Shown here: positions 44,317 through 52,686 of the stretch, piece by piece | Layout: every line of letters starts with the position of its first letter | Position numbering within the stretch: position 1 is the first letter of the stretch | Assembly: GCF_026015295.1 (NCBI RefSeq) | Contig: NZ_JAPDUW010000001.1 | Coordinates: forward strand, 1,612,001-1,676,000 | Reading direction: 5' to 3' | Source: Segatella copri | GTDB lineage: Bacteria; Bacteroidota; Bacteroidia; Bacteroidales; Bacteroidaceae | Length of the DNA: 64,000 nt | The notes under the pieces: model-generated | Told to the model about the DNA's origin: nothing | What the model saw: only the letters and a program-made list of their open reading frames with translations | Database searches by the model: none | Program-made: the position numbers and the translations under genes

Positions 44317-45114
44317 TTATTTTTCTTTAATCTCAATATCTTCCTTCACATGATTACGTATCTTGGTGAGGAAGAGTTTCATACGCTTCGCATCCTTGTG
44401 GTCAATGATGTCGATGAGCTCAGCAAGCTCCTCTCTGATCTGTGCCACCTGACCCGATGTGTATGGGTTGAAGAGGATTTCCTGCAGCAGGTAATCATCT
44501 TCGTTGAGCACGCCCTTAGCTATCTGCATGTGGCGCTTGAAGGTGGTGCCCGGAGCATCCTGGTGTTTCATCACTGCCGCAAAAGCAAAGGTGCTCACGA
44601 AAGGAATACTCAGCGAGTAGGCCACCGTCTGGTCGTGCTCATCAAATGTATACTCATGCAGACTCAACCCCAACTTCTGGTAGAGGTCCTTGAAGAATAT
44701 CTTGCCCATGTAGTCACCCTCCTTGATGATGACTGCATTCTCCTCTGAAAGCTGGTTCAGATTGGCAAAAGTCGGGCCGAACATAGGGTGCGTGCTCACG
44801 AAGCGGAAACCGCTCTTCTCGTAAAACTCCTGCAGCCCGGTCTTTACCGAAGCTATGTCGCTGATAATGCAGTCGTGAGAGAGATGTGGCAACACCTCTT
44901 CGAAGGCTGGCAGCGTATATTTTACCGTCACCGCATTGATAACCAGTTCGGGGCGGAACATCTCTATTTCTTCCATCTTGGTGAAGCGGTAACAGTTGTA
45001 GGTGAAGCGCAGTCGCTTGGCATCCTTCTCGTAAACCGCCACCTCGTGGTCGAAACTGAGCAGGTCGATGAAGAAACTTCCCATCTTACCTGCTCCCATA
45101 ATCAATATTCTCAT
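44317..45114 (-). CDS. tyrA: prephenate dehydrogenase
   Basis: 265 aa. It oxidises prephenate to 4-hydroxyphenylpyruvate for tyrosine. The N-terminal Rossmann motif is ILIMGAGKMGSFFIDLL. SDIASVKTGLQEFY and STHPMFGPTFANL form the prephenate site, with the conserved His in HPMFGP. No fused chorismate mutase or ACT domain. Last gene of the aromatic operon, 12 bp after the DAHP synthase gene. Confidence 0.92.
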   Translation of the reverse strand: MRILIMGAGKMGSFFIDLLSFDHEVAVYEKDAKRLRFTYNCYRFTKMEEIEMFRPELVINAVTVKYTLPAFEEVLPHLSHDCIISDIASVKTGLQEFYEKSGFRFVSTHPMFGPTFANLNQLSEENAVIIKEGDYMGKIFFKDLYQKLGLSLHEYTFDEHDQTVAYSLSIPFVSTFAFAAVMKHQDAPGTTFKRHMQIAKGVLNEDDYLLQEILFNPYTSGQVAQIREELAELIDIIDHKDAKRMKLFLTKIRNHVKEDIEIKEK

Positions 45115-45126
45115 CGCCAGTATCCT

Positions 45127-46194
45127 TTACTTCTGGTTCAGAATTTCCAATTGCTGGCGGACACTCTCCTCATGGATGTGCTCGAAAATCTGAGCGGCAA
45201 ACTCAGGGCTCATGCCGCAGAGGGCTGCCTGGGCTCCACGCTTGTCGAGAATCTCGTTGTAACGGCTGGTCTGAACGATGGTCATGTTGTGCTCCTTCTT
45301 GTAGGTACCAATCTCGCGGCAAACGCGCATACGCTTAGCCAGGAGATCCATCAGCTGGTTGTCGCACTCGTCAATCTGACCGCGCAGCTGGTGCAGACCC
45401 TCTGTAGAATAATGCTCATCGCGCACTACGAGGAGGCTGAGGATGTAATCCAGCACCTCTGGGGTAACCTGCTGCTTGGCATCGCTCCATGCATCGTCTG
45501 GGCTGCAGTGGCTCTCAACGATGAGGCCGTCGAAACCTAAGTCCATTGCCTGCTGGCAGAGAGGAGCGATGAGGTCGCGTCGGCCGCCGATGTGGCTAGG
45601 GTCGCAGATGATTGGCAACTGTGGTATGCGGCGGTGCAACTCGATAGGAATCTGCCACATAGGAAGGTTGCGGTAAATCTTCTTGTCGAAGCTGGAGAAT
45701 CCGCGGTGGATGGCACCGAGTTTCTTGATGCCTGCCTGGTTGATGCGCTGCAGGGCACCGATCCAGAGCTCGAGGTCTGGGTTTACCGGGTTTTTAACGA
45801 GCACAGGCACGTCTACGCCCTGAAGACTGTCGGCAAGTGCCTGCATGGCGAATGGGTTGGCAGATGTACGTGCGCCTACCCACAGAATGTCGATTCCATA
45901 TTTCAGTGCGAGCTCTACATGCTCTGGGGTAGCCACCTCAGTAGCTGTCAGCATGCCTGTTTCTTCCTTTACCTGCTTCATCCAAGGCAAGGCCTTCTCG
46001 CCGTTACCCTCGAAGCCTCCCGGTTTGGTGCGTGGCTTCCACACACCTGCGCGGAACATGTGGCAACCTTTGGCAGCCAACTGCTTAGCGGTAGTCATAA
46101 CCTGCTCTTCTGTCTCTGCCGAGCAAGGGCCGGCAATGACGCAAGGGCGTTCCTGATCACTAGGAAAATTCAATGGTTCTAATTCTAATTCCAT
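45127..46194 (-). CDS. bifunctional DAHP synthase / chorismate mutase
   Basis: 355 aa. Residues about 1-260 are a type I DAHP synthase (CVIAGPCSAETEEQV, FRAGVWKPRTKPGGFEG, WVGARTSANPFAMQ, CDPSHIGGRRDLI, VESHCSPDDAWSDAKQQ) that makes the first shikimate-pathway intermediate. Residues about 270-355 are an AroQ-type chorismate mutase (LRGQIDECDNQLMDLLAKRMRVCREIGTYKK). The fusion links the entry step to the Phe/Tyr branch point and lets prephenate or the mutase domain control flux. Between the aminotransferase gene and tyrA. Confidence 0.94.
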   Translation of the reverse strand: MELELEPLNFPSDQERPCVIAGPCSAETEEQVMTTAKQLAAKGCHMFRAGVWKPRTKPGGFEGNGEKALPWMKQVKEETGMLTATEVATPEHVELALKYGIDILWVGARTSANPFAMQALADSLQGVDVPVLVKNPVNPDLELWIGALQRINQAGIKKLGAIHRGFSSFDKKIYRNLPMWQIPIELHRRIPQLPIICDPSHIGGRRDLIAPLCQQAMDLGFDGLIVESHCSPDDAWSDAKQQVTPEVLDYILSLLVVRDEHYSTEGLHQLRGQIDECDNQLMDLLAKRMRVCREIGTYKKEHNMTIVQTSRYNEILDKRGAQAALCGMSPEFAAQIFEHIHEESVRQQLEILNQK

Positions 46195-46222
46195 AGTCGT
46201 ATATTTTTATTTTTTTACTTTT

Positions 46223-47392
46223 TTACTTTTCAAAAACCTTCTTGATTCTTTCCAGGGCCTCTTTCATCTTCTCATCCTTGGCACAGAGGCTGATACGGAT
46301 GTAACGCTTGCCGTTGGTTCCGAAGATGAAGCCAGGGGTGATAAAGACGCGAGCCTCATGCAGAATCTTCTCTGTCAGGTCTTCTACATCAGCATATTTC
46401 TCAGGTATCTTGCCCCAGAGGAACATGCCTACCTGGTTAGGGTCAAACTGGCAGTCGAGCACCTTCATGATCTCCTCAGCAATGTCACGGCGGCGGCGGT
46501 AGTTCTGGATGTTGTTCTCGCGGTGCCATTCATCCGTGTTGTTCAACATCGCTTCGGCAGCTGCCAGCTGTATGCCTCGGAAGCTTCCGTTGTCGATGTT
46601 GCTCTTCACCTTCAGAATCCATGAGATGAAAGTCTTGTTGCTCGAAATCATCGCCACACGCCAGCCTGGCATGTTGTGGCTCTTGCTCAGGGAATTGAAC
46701 TCGATGCAGCAGTCCTTAGCTCCCGGCACCTGCATGATGCTCATAGGGTGCTCGTTGAGGATGAGCGAATATGGGTTGTCGTTCACCACCACGATGTTGT
46801 GCTTCTGGGCGAATGCCACCAGCTTTTCGTAAGTTTCGCGCTTTGCCACACCGCCTGTCGGCATGTTAGGATAGTTGGTCCACATCAGTTTTACGTGGCT
46901 CAGGTCCATCTTCTCCAGGGCGTCGAAATCGGGCTGCCATCCGTTATCCTCTCTCAGATCGTAGTAGGTAATCTTGGTACCCAGAATCTTGTTGATGGCG
47001 GTATAGGTAGGGTATCCCGGATTCGGGATAAGCACCTCATCGCCAGGGTTGCAGAAGGCGAGCGTTACGTGCAGAATGCCTTCCTTGCTACCTATGAGGG
47101 GCTGGATTTCTGTAGCCCAGTCGAGGTCTACATCATACCAGCGCTTGTAGAAACCAGCCATTGCTTTGCGCAACTCTGGTATGCCCACCGTAGGCTGATA
47201 TCCGTGTGCGTTTGGATTGTTGGCTACCTCGCAGAGCTTGTCAATGGTCTGCTTAGAAGGCGGCATGTCTGGACTTCCGATGGCCAGACTGATGATGTCT
47301 TTGCCCTCGGCATTAAGCTTAGCCACTTCCTTCAGCTTGCGGCTGAAGTAGTATTCCTGTATTTCCGTTACTCTATTGGCTGGTTGTATCAT
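46223..47392 (-). CDS. class I/II aminotransferase, probably aromatic
   Basis: 389 aa from the ATG at 47392; a TTG nine bases upstream is unlikely. PLP-dependent, with the Schiff-base Lys in FNSLSKSHNMPGWRVA, the conserved Asn-Tyr region NDNPYSLILN and the Arg near the C-terminus. It sits between pheA and the DAHP synthase/chorismate mutase gene, so it most likely transaminates phenylpyruvate and hydroxyphenylpyruvate. Aspartate or diaminopimelate specificity cannot be excluded from sequence alone. Confidence 0.88.
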   Translation of the reverse strand: MIQPANRVTEIQEYYFSRKLKEVAKLNAEGKDIISLAIGSPDMPPSKQTIDKLCEVANNPNAHGYQPTVGIPELRKAMAGFYKRWYDVDLDWATEIQPLIGSKEGILHVTLAFCNPGDEVLIPNPGYPTYTAINKILGTKITYYDLREDNGWQPDFDALEKMDLSHVKLMWTNYPNMPTGGVAKRETYEKLVAFAQKHNIVVVNDNPYSLILNEHPMSIMQVPGAKDCCIEFNSLSKSHNMPGWRVAMISSNKTFISWILKVKSNIDNGSFRGIQLAAAEAMLNNTDEWHRENNIQNYRRRRDIAEEIMKVLDCQFDPNQVGMFLWGKIPEKYADVEDLTEKILHEARVFITPGFIFGTNGKRYIRISLCAKDEKMKEALERIKKVFEK

Positions 47393-47453
47393 AATTTTCA
47401 ATGAATAATTTATAATTAATAATGTATAAATGGGCTTTCACCCTCCGAACTGG

Positions 47454-47489
47454 CGAATTCTTCACTCGTCGTTCTTCACTCTTCACTTA
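47454..47489 (-). repeat. GAAGAGTGAAGAACGA-type intergenic repeat
   Basis: Read on the minus strand this is a degenerate run of GAAGAGTGAAGAACG units just past the pheA stop. A longer copy lies at 50069-50151. Confidence 0.55.
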
Positions 47490-47491
47490 AT

Positions 47492-48325
47492 TTACTCCTT
47501 CTCCTCATATTCGCCCAACACCTTTATTTTCTTCACGAGCGGCGTAATGGCGTCGATGCTCTGGCGGTATCGGGTCAGGTTGTCGAAGGTGAGGTCTACG
47601 TAGAAGAGGTATTCCCACTCATGTCCGATGTTTGGCAGCGACTGGATCTTGGTGAGATTGATGTCGTAGAAACTCAGGATGGTGAGCACCTTGGAGAGCG
47701 ATCCCTTATCGTGAGCCAGACTGAAGACGATGCTCGCCTTGTTGGCCTTTTCGATGGGACGGAGCAGGGCTGCCTTCTGCGGATTGCAGACCACGAGGAA
47801 TCGGGTGTAGTTGTGCGGATTGTCGTGGATGTCTTCCTGCAGCACCTTCATGCCGTACATGTGGGCGGCGTAAGAAGAGCAGATGGCCGCCCATCCCCTT
47901 ACCTTGTGCTGGGCAATGTAAGCTGCCGAGCCTGCGGTATCTTCTGCCTCCACCGCCTTGAGGTCGGGATGGTTGGCTAGGAACTTGCCGCACTGCATGA
48001 GGGCTACCGGATGGGAGTGAACCTCCTGCAGGGTGCTCCAGTCGTCTTCTGGCAGACAGCAGATGCTGTGCTCTATATGGAGCTTGTGTTCGCCTACCAC
48101 GGTGGTTCCGCTCTGCCGGAGCAGTTCGTAATTGTGGAGCAGGCTGCCCGCAATGGTGTTTTCAATGGCGCAGATGCCTACTACAGTAGGGTCGCGCTTG
48201 ATGTTTTCGAACACCTCTTCGAAGGTAGCACAACAGATGATTTCAATCTGTTCGCCCTCGAAATACTGGTGGGCGGTAATGTCGTGGAAAGATCCCAGCT
48301 CTCCTTGAATTGCTATTCTCTTCAT
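47492..48325 (-). CDS. pheA: prephenate dehydratase
   Basis: 277 aa from the ATG at 48325 (MKRIAIQGELGSFHD); the longer frame runs through the attenuator terminator and is rejected. It makes phenylpyruvate from prephenate. IQGELGSFHDITAHQYF and the IENTIAGSLLHNYELL motif match the dehydratase domain, and LVVCNPQ plus the C-terminal ACT domain (about 195-270; ASIVFSLAHDKGSLSKVLTIL, LTKIQSLPNIGHEWEYLFYVD) bind Phe for feedback control. First enzyme gene of the operon, under a leader-peptide attenuator. Confidence 0.93.
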   Translation of the reverse strand: MKRIAIQGELGSFHDITAHQYFEGEQIEIICCATFEEVFENIKRDPTVVGICAIENTIAGSLLHNYELLRQSGTTVVGEHKLHIEHSICCLPEDDWSTLQEVHSHPVALMQCGKFLANHPDLKAVEAEDTAGSAAYIAQHKVRGWAAICSSYAAHMYGMKVLQEDIHDNPHNYTRFLVVCNPQKAALLRPIEKANKASIVFSLAHDKGSLSKVLTILSFYDINLTKIQSLPNIGHEWEYLFYVDLTFDNLTRYRQSIDAITPLVKKIKVLGEYEEKE

Positions 48326-48352
48326 GTTTCTTTTATCTTGTCTAATGTTACG

Positions 48353-48387
48353 AAAAACGGTCCTACTCAATAAGAGCGGGACCGTTT
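48353..48387 (-). terminator. attenuator terminator in the pheA leader
   Basis: On the minus strand AAACGGTCC (48387-48379) pairs with GGACCGTTT (48363-48355), with an inner CTC/GAG stem, then TTTTT. It lies between the leader peptide and pheA. TCCCGCT (48381-48375) in its upper half is complementary to AGCGGGA (48443-48437) inside the leader ORF, a possible antiterminator. Confidence 0.8.
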
Positions 48388-48424
48388 CGATGATTTCAAG
48401 AATCTAATATCCTAAGTTGAAATT

Positions 48425-48502
48425 TACACGCAACTTCCCGCTTTACAATTATTTGCAAAGTAAAAGTAATAGCTAAAAAAGAATGCGTTAAACTTCTTCA
48501 TT
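48425..48502 (-). CDS. pheL: Phe/Tyr-rich leader peptide of the aromatic operon
   Basis: 25 codons from the ATG at 48502 to TAA at 48425. Residues 4-15 read FNAFFFSYYFYF: six Phe and three Tyr among 12 codons. The peptide starts MKK and ends in NNCKAGSCV. The ORF is 38 nt upstream of the attenuator terminator. Its codons 20-22 contain the segment that can pair with the terminator's 5' half. Scarce Phe-tRNA or Tyr-tRNA would stall the ribosome before codon 16, leaving AGCGGGA free to block the terminator. This matches classical attenuation, and both amino acids are products of the downstream genes. It is too short for usual gene finders. The gene symbol is by analogy with E. coli. Confidence 0.85.
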
Positions 48503-48624
48503 GTCTTTACATTTTATATGTTACTCACTTTTGTTCTTTCCGAGCCCGTTTCTCCTTTATTATATAAGGAGCAGGCAGTGCTCAGATTTCCGAGTTTCGA
48601 CTTGCTAAAATCTCAACTCGACTG

Positions 48625-48656
48625 CAAAAGTAACATTTTTCTTTGATATTGCCAAA
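48625..48656 (-). promoter_or_regulatory. aromatic operon promoter
   Basis: Minus-strand TACTTTTG (48625-48632) with TTTG (48653-48656) exactly 20 bp upstream. Leader about 115 nt to the leader peptide ATG, containing a CTCCTT/AAGGAG stem near 48550-48570. Together with the leader peptide and attenuator this accounts for most of the gap 48326-48819; I see nothing recognisable in 48660-48819. Confidence 0.65.
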
Positions 48657-48819
48657 CAATTTGATATATTTTTCTTCATTTTCCTTATATTTTATGCTAA
48701 AAAACATATTTTCGCCCGATTTTTATCATCAGAATACGGAAAAATGCAGAAAAATGTACTCAAAAGCTAGGCGCTAGGGAGAGACGCAACACCGGAATCC
48801 GTGAGGCAAGCCCCTTCCT

Positions 48820-49101
48820 TTATCTGCAATGTTCTCTGCCTTCAGCCTTGAATTCTCCTGTCAGCTCCCCTACTTTCTCCGGGTTCAGCTCCAGGTAGCG
48901 CTTCATGTCCTTTCCGGCACCATCCTTGTCGCCCATCTGCATCAGCAGATTGCCGCGCTTCAGGAGGTTCTCGCTCAGAGAGGCTTTTACAGACGAGTGT
49001 TCCGCAGAATCCTTCTGTTCTGCCAATTCTTTCTCCTGCTCTACAATCTGCTGCGTCAGCGTAGCAAGCAACTGAACAGGGTTTATCTGATTCAAATCCA
49101 T
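48820..49101 (-). CDS. small TPR-like protein, unknown function
   Basis: 93 aa. The N-terminal half is a charged helix (LLATLTQQIVEQEKELAEQKDS). The second half, LLKRGNLLMQMGDKDGAGKDMKRYLELNPEKV, looks like a single tetratricopeptide-like helical pair. No signal peptide or membrane segment. It lies 13 bp after pyrD on the same strand, so it is probably the last gene of pyrK-pyrD-orf. I do not recognise a named family. Confidence 0.75.
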   Translation of the reverse strand: MDLNQINPVQLLATLTQQIVEQEKELAEQKDSAEHSSVKASLSENLLKRGNLLMQMGDKDGAGKDMKRYLELNPEKVGELTGEFKAEGREHCR

Positions 49102-49114
49102 AACCTTATTATTA

Positions 49115-50023
49115 TTACTTGATGGCCCCGATAATCTCAGTCACACTCTTGCATCCGTGAGCATCAAGCCACTCGTTGATTCCATCCTTCACCTTCTTCG
49201 TAACCGCAGGATCAATGAAGTTGGCCGTACCAATCTCAATGGCCGTAGCACCGCACATCAGGAACTCAATGGCATCCTTGGCAGAAGAAATGCCGCCCAG
49301 ACCAACAACCGGAATGTTTACGGCATGAGCCACATCCCAAACCATGCGCAGGGCAACAGGCTTAACGCAAGGACCACTCAAACCACCCGTGCGGATGCTC
49401 AAGAGAGGCTGGCGCTTCTCAATGTCCACCGCCATACCCATCAGCGTGTTGATGAGCGAAACAGAATCGGCACCCTCAGCCTCCACGGCACGGGCGATGT
49501 CGGCAATGCTGGTAACATTAGGCGAAAGCTTCACGATGAGGGTCTTCTTATAAACCTTTCTCACCGCCTTCACCACGCTGGCTGCACCCTCGCAGGTTAC
49601 ACCGAAGGCCATGCCGCCATCCTTCACGTTAGGACAGGAGATGTTCAGCTCTATAGCCGGAATCTTATCCAGCTCGTTAATGCGCGCCGCACACTCAGCA
49701 TAACTCTCAGGCGAATGTCCGCTCACGTTGACAATCATATTGGTATCAATGTCCTTGATCTGAGGATAAATGTGAGAGCAGAAATACTCCACACCCTTGT
49801 TCTGCAAACCTACGCAGTTGAGCATGCCCTGAGGCGTTTCAGCCATACGCGGATAGTCGTTTCCCTCGCGCGGTTCCAGGGTAGTGCCCTTCACGATAAT
49901 ACCGCCAATCTCCTCCAGAGGAACGAAATCGGCAAATTCCAATCCGTAGCCGAAAGTACCCGATGCAGTCATCACAGGGTTCTTCAACTCCAAATCCTTT
50001 ATCTTTACACTTAAATCAGCCAT
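49115..50023 (-). CDS. pyrD: dihydroorotate dehydrogenase B, catalytic subunit
   Basis: 302 aa. It oxidises dihydroorotate to orotate in pyrimidine synthesis using FMN; class 1B needs the PyrK subunit. [13 protein letters not shown] is the N-terminal FMN region, [12 protein letters not shown] holds the catalytic Cys of class 1 enzymes, and [21 protein letters not shown] and [20 protein letters not shown] complete the barrel. It lies downstream of pyrK with a repeat-filled 124-bp gap. Confidence 0.95.
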   Translation of the reverse strand: MADLSVKIKDLELKNPVMTASGTFGYGLEFADFVPLEEIGGIIVKGTTLEPREGNDYPRMAETPQGMLNCVGLQNKGVEYFCSHIYPQIKDIDTNMIVNVSGHSPESYAECAARINELDKIPAIELNISCPNVKDGGMAFGVTCEGAASVVKAVRKVYKKTLIVKLSPNVTSIADIARAVEAEGADSVSLINTLMGMAVDIEKRQPLLSIRTGGLSGPCVKPVALRMVWDVAHAVNIPVVGLGGISSAKDAIEFLMCGATAIEIGTANFIDPAVTKKVKDGINEWLDAHGCKSVTEIIGAIK

Positions 50024-50068
50024 AATCTTCTGTTTTTACTTAAAAATGTTTTACAAACAAAGGCAAGA

Positions 50069-50151
50069 GAATTCTTCGTTCTTCACTCTTCGTTCTTCAT
50101 TTCCAAACGAATTCTTCACTCTTCGTTCTTCACTTTCCACTCTTCACTTAA
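50069..50151 (-). repeat. GAAGAGTGAAGAACGA repeat tract between pyrK and pyrD
   Basis: Several degenerate copies of GAAGAACGAAGAGTGAAGAA on the minus strand; a related tract lies at 47454-47489. It fills most of the gap between two genes whose products form one complex. Confidence 0.6.
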
Positions 50152-50924
50152 ATTTCCCAAGTAAGTTTCTTGATGTTGATGACAGGTCCATCCTTGCAGA
50201 CGCACTGGTTACCCTCGGTAGTTTTCTCTACGCAGCAGAGGCAGGCGCCCACGCCGCACGCCATCTTGTTCTCGAGAGAAACCTCACACTCCACGCCAGC
50301 CTTCTTGGCAAAGCGAGCCACGCTCACCATCATCGGCTTAGGTCCGCAGGTAGAAATCATATCAAACTTCTCGTTCTCCAGAACAGAGTGGTTGGTAACG
50401 AAACCTACCTCGCCAGCCGAACCATCCTCGGTAGTGATGCATACCTTTCCGATCTTGGCAAACTCATCCAGTTCGAGCAGATCCGTAGCCTTGCGTGCAC
50501 CCAGAAGGAAGGTAACATCAGCTCCGAAATCCTTGATGAGTTTTCCGAAATAGAGGAGCGGAGCCACACCTACGCCACCACCTACGAGCAGATATTTCTG
50601 GCTCTTCTCGGTAGGCATGGTGAAGCCGTTGCCGAGAGGCAGCATACAGTTGAGCACATCGCCCTCCTTGAGCTGTCCGAGCTGACGGGTACCGTCGCCC
50701 ACCATTGCTACAAGCAGCCAGAGCTGATTATTTTCACGATCCACGAAATTGATGGAGATAGGACGGCGAAGCATGGTAGTAGGCGAATGGTCTACTCTTA
50801 CTTCTACGAATTGGCCAGGCAAGATTTCAGGCAAAGGTTTCTCATCGGTAAGCTTAATCAAAACATGCTTATCGCTAAGCGCCTCTACAGAAACCACCTT
50901 GAGGTCGAGAACATATTTTTTCAT
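50148..50924 (-). CDS. pyrK: dihydroorotate dehydrogenase B, electron-transfer subunit
   Basis: 258 aa from the ATG at 50924 (MKKYVLDLKVVSVEALS); the frame extends 33 codons upstream through the structured leader and is not used. FAD-binding domain about 1-100 (PGQFVEVRVDHSPTTMLRRPISI), NAD-binding domain about 100-215 (LLVGGGVGVAPLLYFGK), and the 2Fe-2S ligands CEVSLENKMACGVGACLCC. It passes electrons from the PyrD FMN to NAD. Confidence 0.93.
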   Translation of the reverse strand: MKKYVLDLKVVSVEALSDKHVLIKLTDEKPLPEILPGQFVEVRVDHSPTTMLRRPISINFVDRENNQLWLLVAMVGDGTRQLGQLKEGDVLNCMLPLGNGFTMPTEKSQKYLLVGGGVGVAPLLYFGKLIKDFGADVTFLLGARKATDLLELDEFAKIGKVCITTEDGSAGEVGFVTNHSVLENEKFDMISTCGPKPMMVSVARFAKKAGVECEVSLENKMACGVGACLCCVEKTTEGNQCVCKDGPVINIKKLTWEI

Positions 50925-50953
50925 CTTATTGCTAATTTTTAATATGCTTATTA

Positions 50954-51007
50954 TATAATGTACGTATATTATAATAGGTACGCGTAGCTTCCGGTTACGC
51001 CCACCTA
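50954..51007 (-). promoter_or_regulatory. two hairpins in the pyrK leader
   Basis: TAGGT/ACCTA with inner GCGTA/TACGC closes a 9-nt loop (50975-51007), followed on the minus strand by a 20-nt near-perfect AU palindrome (50954-50973) that ends about 30 nt before the pyrK ATG. Possibly a regulatory or stabilising leader. Confidence 0.45.
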
Positions 51008-51020
51008 CGTTTCTACGATG

Positions 51021-51028
51021 CAAAGGTA
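51021..51028 (-). promoter_or_regulatory. pyrK promoter -7 element
   Basis: Minus-strand TACCTTTG, about 95 nt before the pyrK ATG. Confidence 0.5.
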
Positions 51029-51119
51029 CATCAAAAATCCGAATTTACGAAAAGAAAAGAGATATTTTTTCTTTATCGCCGCTCCTATGTGTTTGTTTTA
51101 GGGTTCTCCAATCCCTACT

Positions 51120-51665
51120 TTATTTCTTAGGAACGAAAGTTTCCCAGGTCTGATCATCGTAGAAAATACGGATTTCGGTAATCTTTCTTTGCGGTTTGTC
51201 TACATATTTTACCGCCGCTTGGGCGATATTTTTAGGTGTACGATTTACACCCTGCATTTGAGGCTGGTCAAAGAGCGAAGGAGAAGTAGGGGAGGCTGTG
51301 GCTCCTTCGGCTCCAAAATCGAGCATAGGCTCGGCAGAGGCGGCTCCAGAAGGCTGACTGCCCTGCTTCATCCCCTCAGCACCACCGGCTGCTCCATCCG
51401 TAATGCCCTGATACATGTCTGCAGCACCCTCTTCGCTGCCACCCTGGGAAGCCTGGTTCTGATACATAGGAGGAGTACCGTAGAGTACCCAATAAACGTT
51501 TACCTGAGGAAAACTCTTATGGATGCCATCCACAATGCTAAGCGATGGATTGGTCTTCCCGTTGAAAATATTGCTCAGCGTAGCGGTCGAGATTCCGATC
51601 ATCTGAGCGAAGTTTTGCTGAGTGAGGTGCTGGTCCTCCATCAGCTGTCTGATTCTATCTTTCAT
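51120..51665 (-). CDS. XRE-family transcriptional regulator
   Basis: 181 aa. Residues about 3-65 are an HTH domain (IRQLMEDQHLTQQNFAQMIG, ISTATLSNIFNGKTNPSLSIVDGI). SFPQVNVYWVLYGTPPMY is a motif common to Bacteroidota regulators of this type. Residues 70-140 are low-complexity (Gly, Ala, Gln, Ser). The conserved C-terminus KITEIRIFYDDQTWETFVPKK may be a small beta unit. It stands alone behind a good promoter and faces a 1-kb AT-rich tract with reiterated motifs. Target genes unknown. Confidence 0.85.
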   Translation of the reverse strand: MKDRIRQLMEDQHLTQQNFAQMIGISTATLSNIFNGKTNPSLSIVDGIHKSFPQVNVYWVLYGTPPMYQNQASQGGSEEGAADMYQGITDGAAGGAEGMKQGSQPSGAASAEPMLDFGAEGATASPTSPSLFDQPQMQGVNRTPKNIAQAAVKYVDKPQRKITEIRIFYDDQTWETFVPKK

Positions 51666-51754
51666 GCTCTAAAAATTTTAGCGTTCATTTTTCTACTGAT
51701 ACGATGTTTTATTTCCGAACAAGCCACTTTTAGGCCCTTTTTCGGTTGATTTTA

Positions 51755-51786
51755 CAAAGATAAAGCAAAAATTTAGAATAACCAAA
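51755..51786 (-). promoter_or_regulatory. promoter of the XRE regulator gene
   Basis: Minus-strand TATCTTTG (51755-51762) and TTTG (51783-51786) 20 bp upstream, a full consensus match; leader about 85 nt. Confidence 0.65.
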
Positions 51787-51827
51787 CATTTCTGAATAAA
51801 TTTAGATTTTTAAACTTTAGGTTTCTG

Positions 51828-52260
51828 TTTATAAATTTGAATTCTACTCACTCCAGTGTTCGGTTTTTAGGTTTAGTTTTATAAATATAAACCTATCAAT
51901 CAAAATATATGACGAACCTTTTCTTTATAGATTTAGGCTAAATCACTGGTTATTCATACCATAAACTGCCTAAATAAAGGCATATAGAGCGGTTTATGCA
52001 ATGTTTACCCAACACCTATGTAAAAATCTATGGTTTATAAAACAACTAAAATACATAACTAACTGAGTTTCCACTACTTACAAATTCAAAATATAGTATG
52101 AATATTTATTCATTCATAACCATAAATACCCTATTTTACCTTTATTTTTATAAATATAAAACATAAATTCGTGTATTTAGTTTTCTTGCATTTATGTTTA
52201 TAAATTAAAATCACCCGTTTTGATTTATGAATTTAAAAATATAAACTTAGGAAATATAAA
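51828..52260. repeat. AT-rich tract with reiterated TTTATAAATATAAA-type motifs
   Basis: Copies include 51828-51839, 51878-51893, 52147-52162, 52196-52212 and 52232-52247, most sharing TTTATAAAT followed by ATAAA. The whole gene-free stretch 51666-52686 holds only this tract, the XRE promoter, a moderately GC-rich segment with GCCC/GGGC words (52440-52560) and the holA terminator. The short open frames in it look random. Confidence 0.5.
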
Positions 52261-52620
52261 CCTTAACAAATGCAAACGACCGATTTCAGACAACAGGAAA
52301 TGGCTAATTTTTCCATTTCTAGCGTATTCCAGCCCATCGGCAAGGAAACGGGCAAATTCGCGAGTAATGAATAGGGTTAATTTATGTAAGTTACTGATAA
52401 CCAATAAAGTTAAGTCTATTTTCAGGCGAAACAGGAAAATGGGCATCTAGCTCGAAAAATCGCTTAAATCCCCCATTTTTGCCCAAAAATCGCCCAAAAT
52501 GAGCCCAGGAAAGCGCCCTAAAAAGAGCCGAAAATCACCTATTTTGGGCAAATTTATAATGCTAAACGCTAGTTGGCTACTTTCTGGAAACAGGCGGCAA
52601 AGAAGGCCGAAAACGGAAAC

Positions 52621-52656
52621 GAGCTCCTGCCGAGAGAAAACTCTCAGCAGGAGCTC
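52621..52656 (-). terminator. hairpin downstream of holA
   Basis: GAGCTCCTGC pairs with GCAGGAGCTC, and inside it GAGAG pairs with CTCTC around AAAA. A very stable stem, 31 nt past the holA stop; the minus-strand tail GTTTCCGTTTT is only moderately U-rich. Confidence 0.7.
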
Positions 52657-52686
52657 GCCTACTCTCCCCCACCTCGCTCTTCAGCA

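Noticed and set aside
48326..48370. Longer N-terminus for PheA from an upstream start at 48370
   Set aside because: It would be translated from the attenuator terminator's 3' arm, and family alignment starts at MKRIAIQGELGSFHD.
52220..52450. Overlapping short open frames in the AT-rich gap on both strands
   Set aside because: Composition is biased by base content, no family resemblance, no promoter or ribosome-binding context; both strands are open, as expected for random AT-rich DNA.
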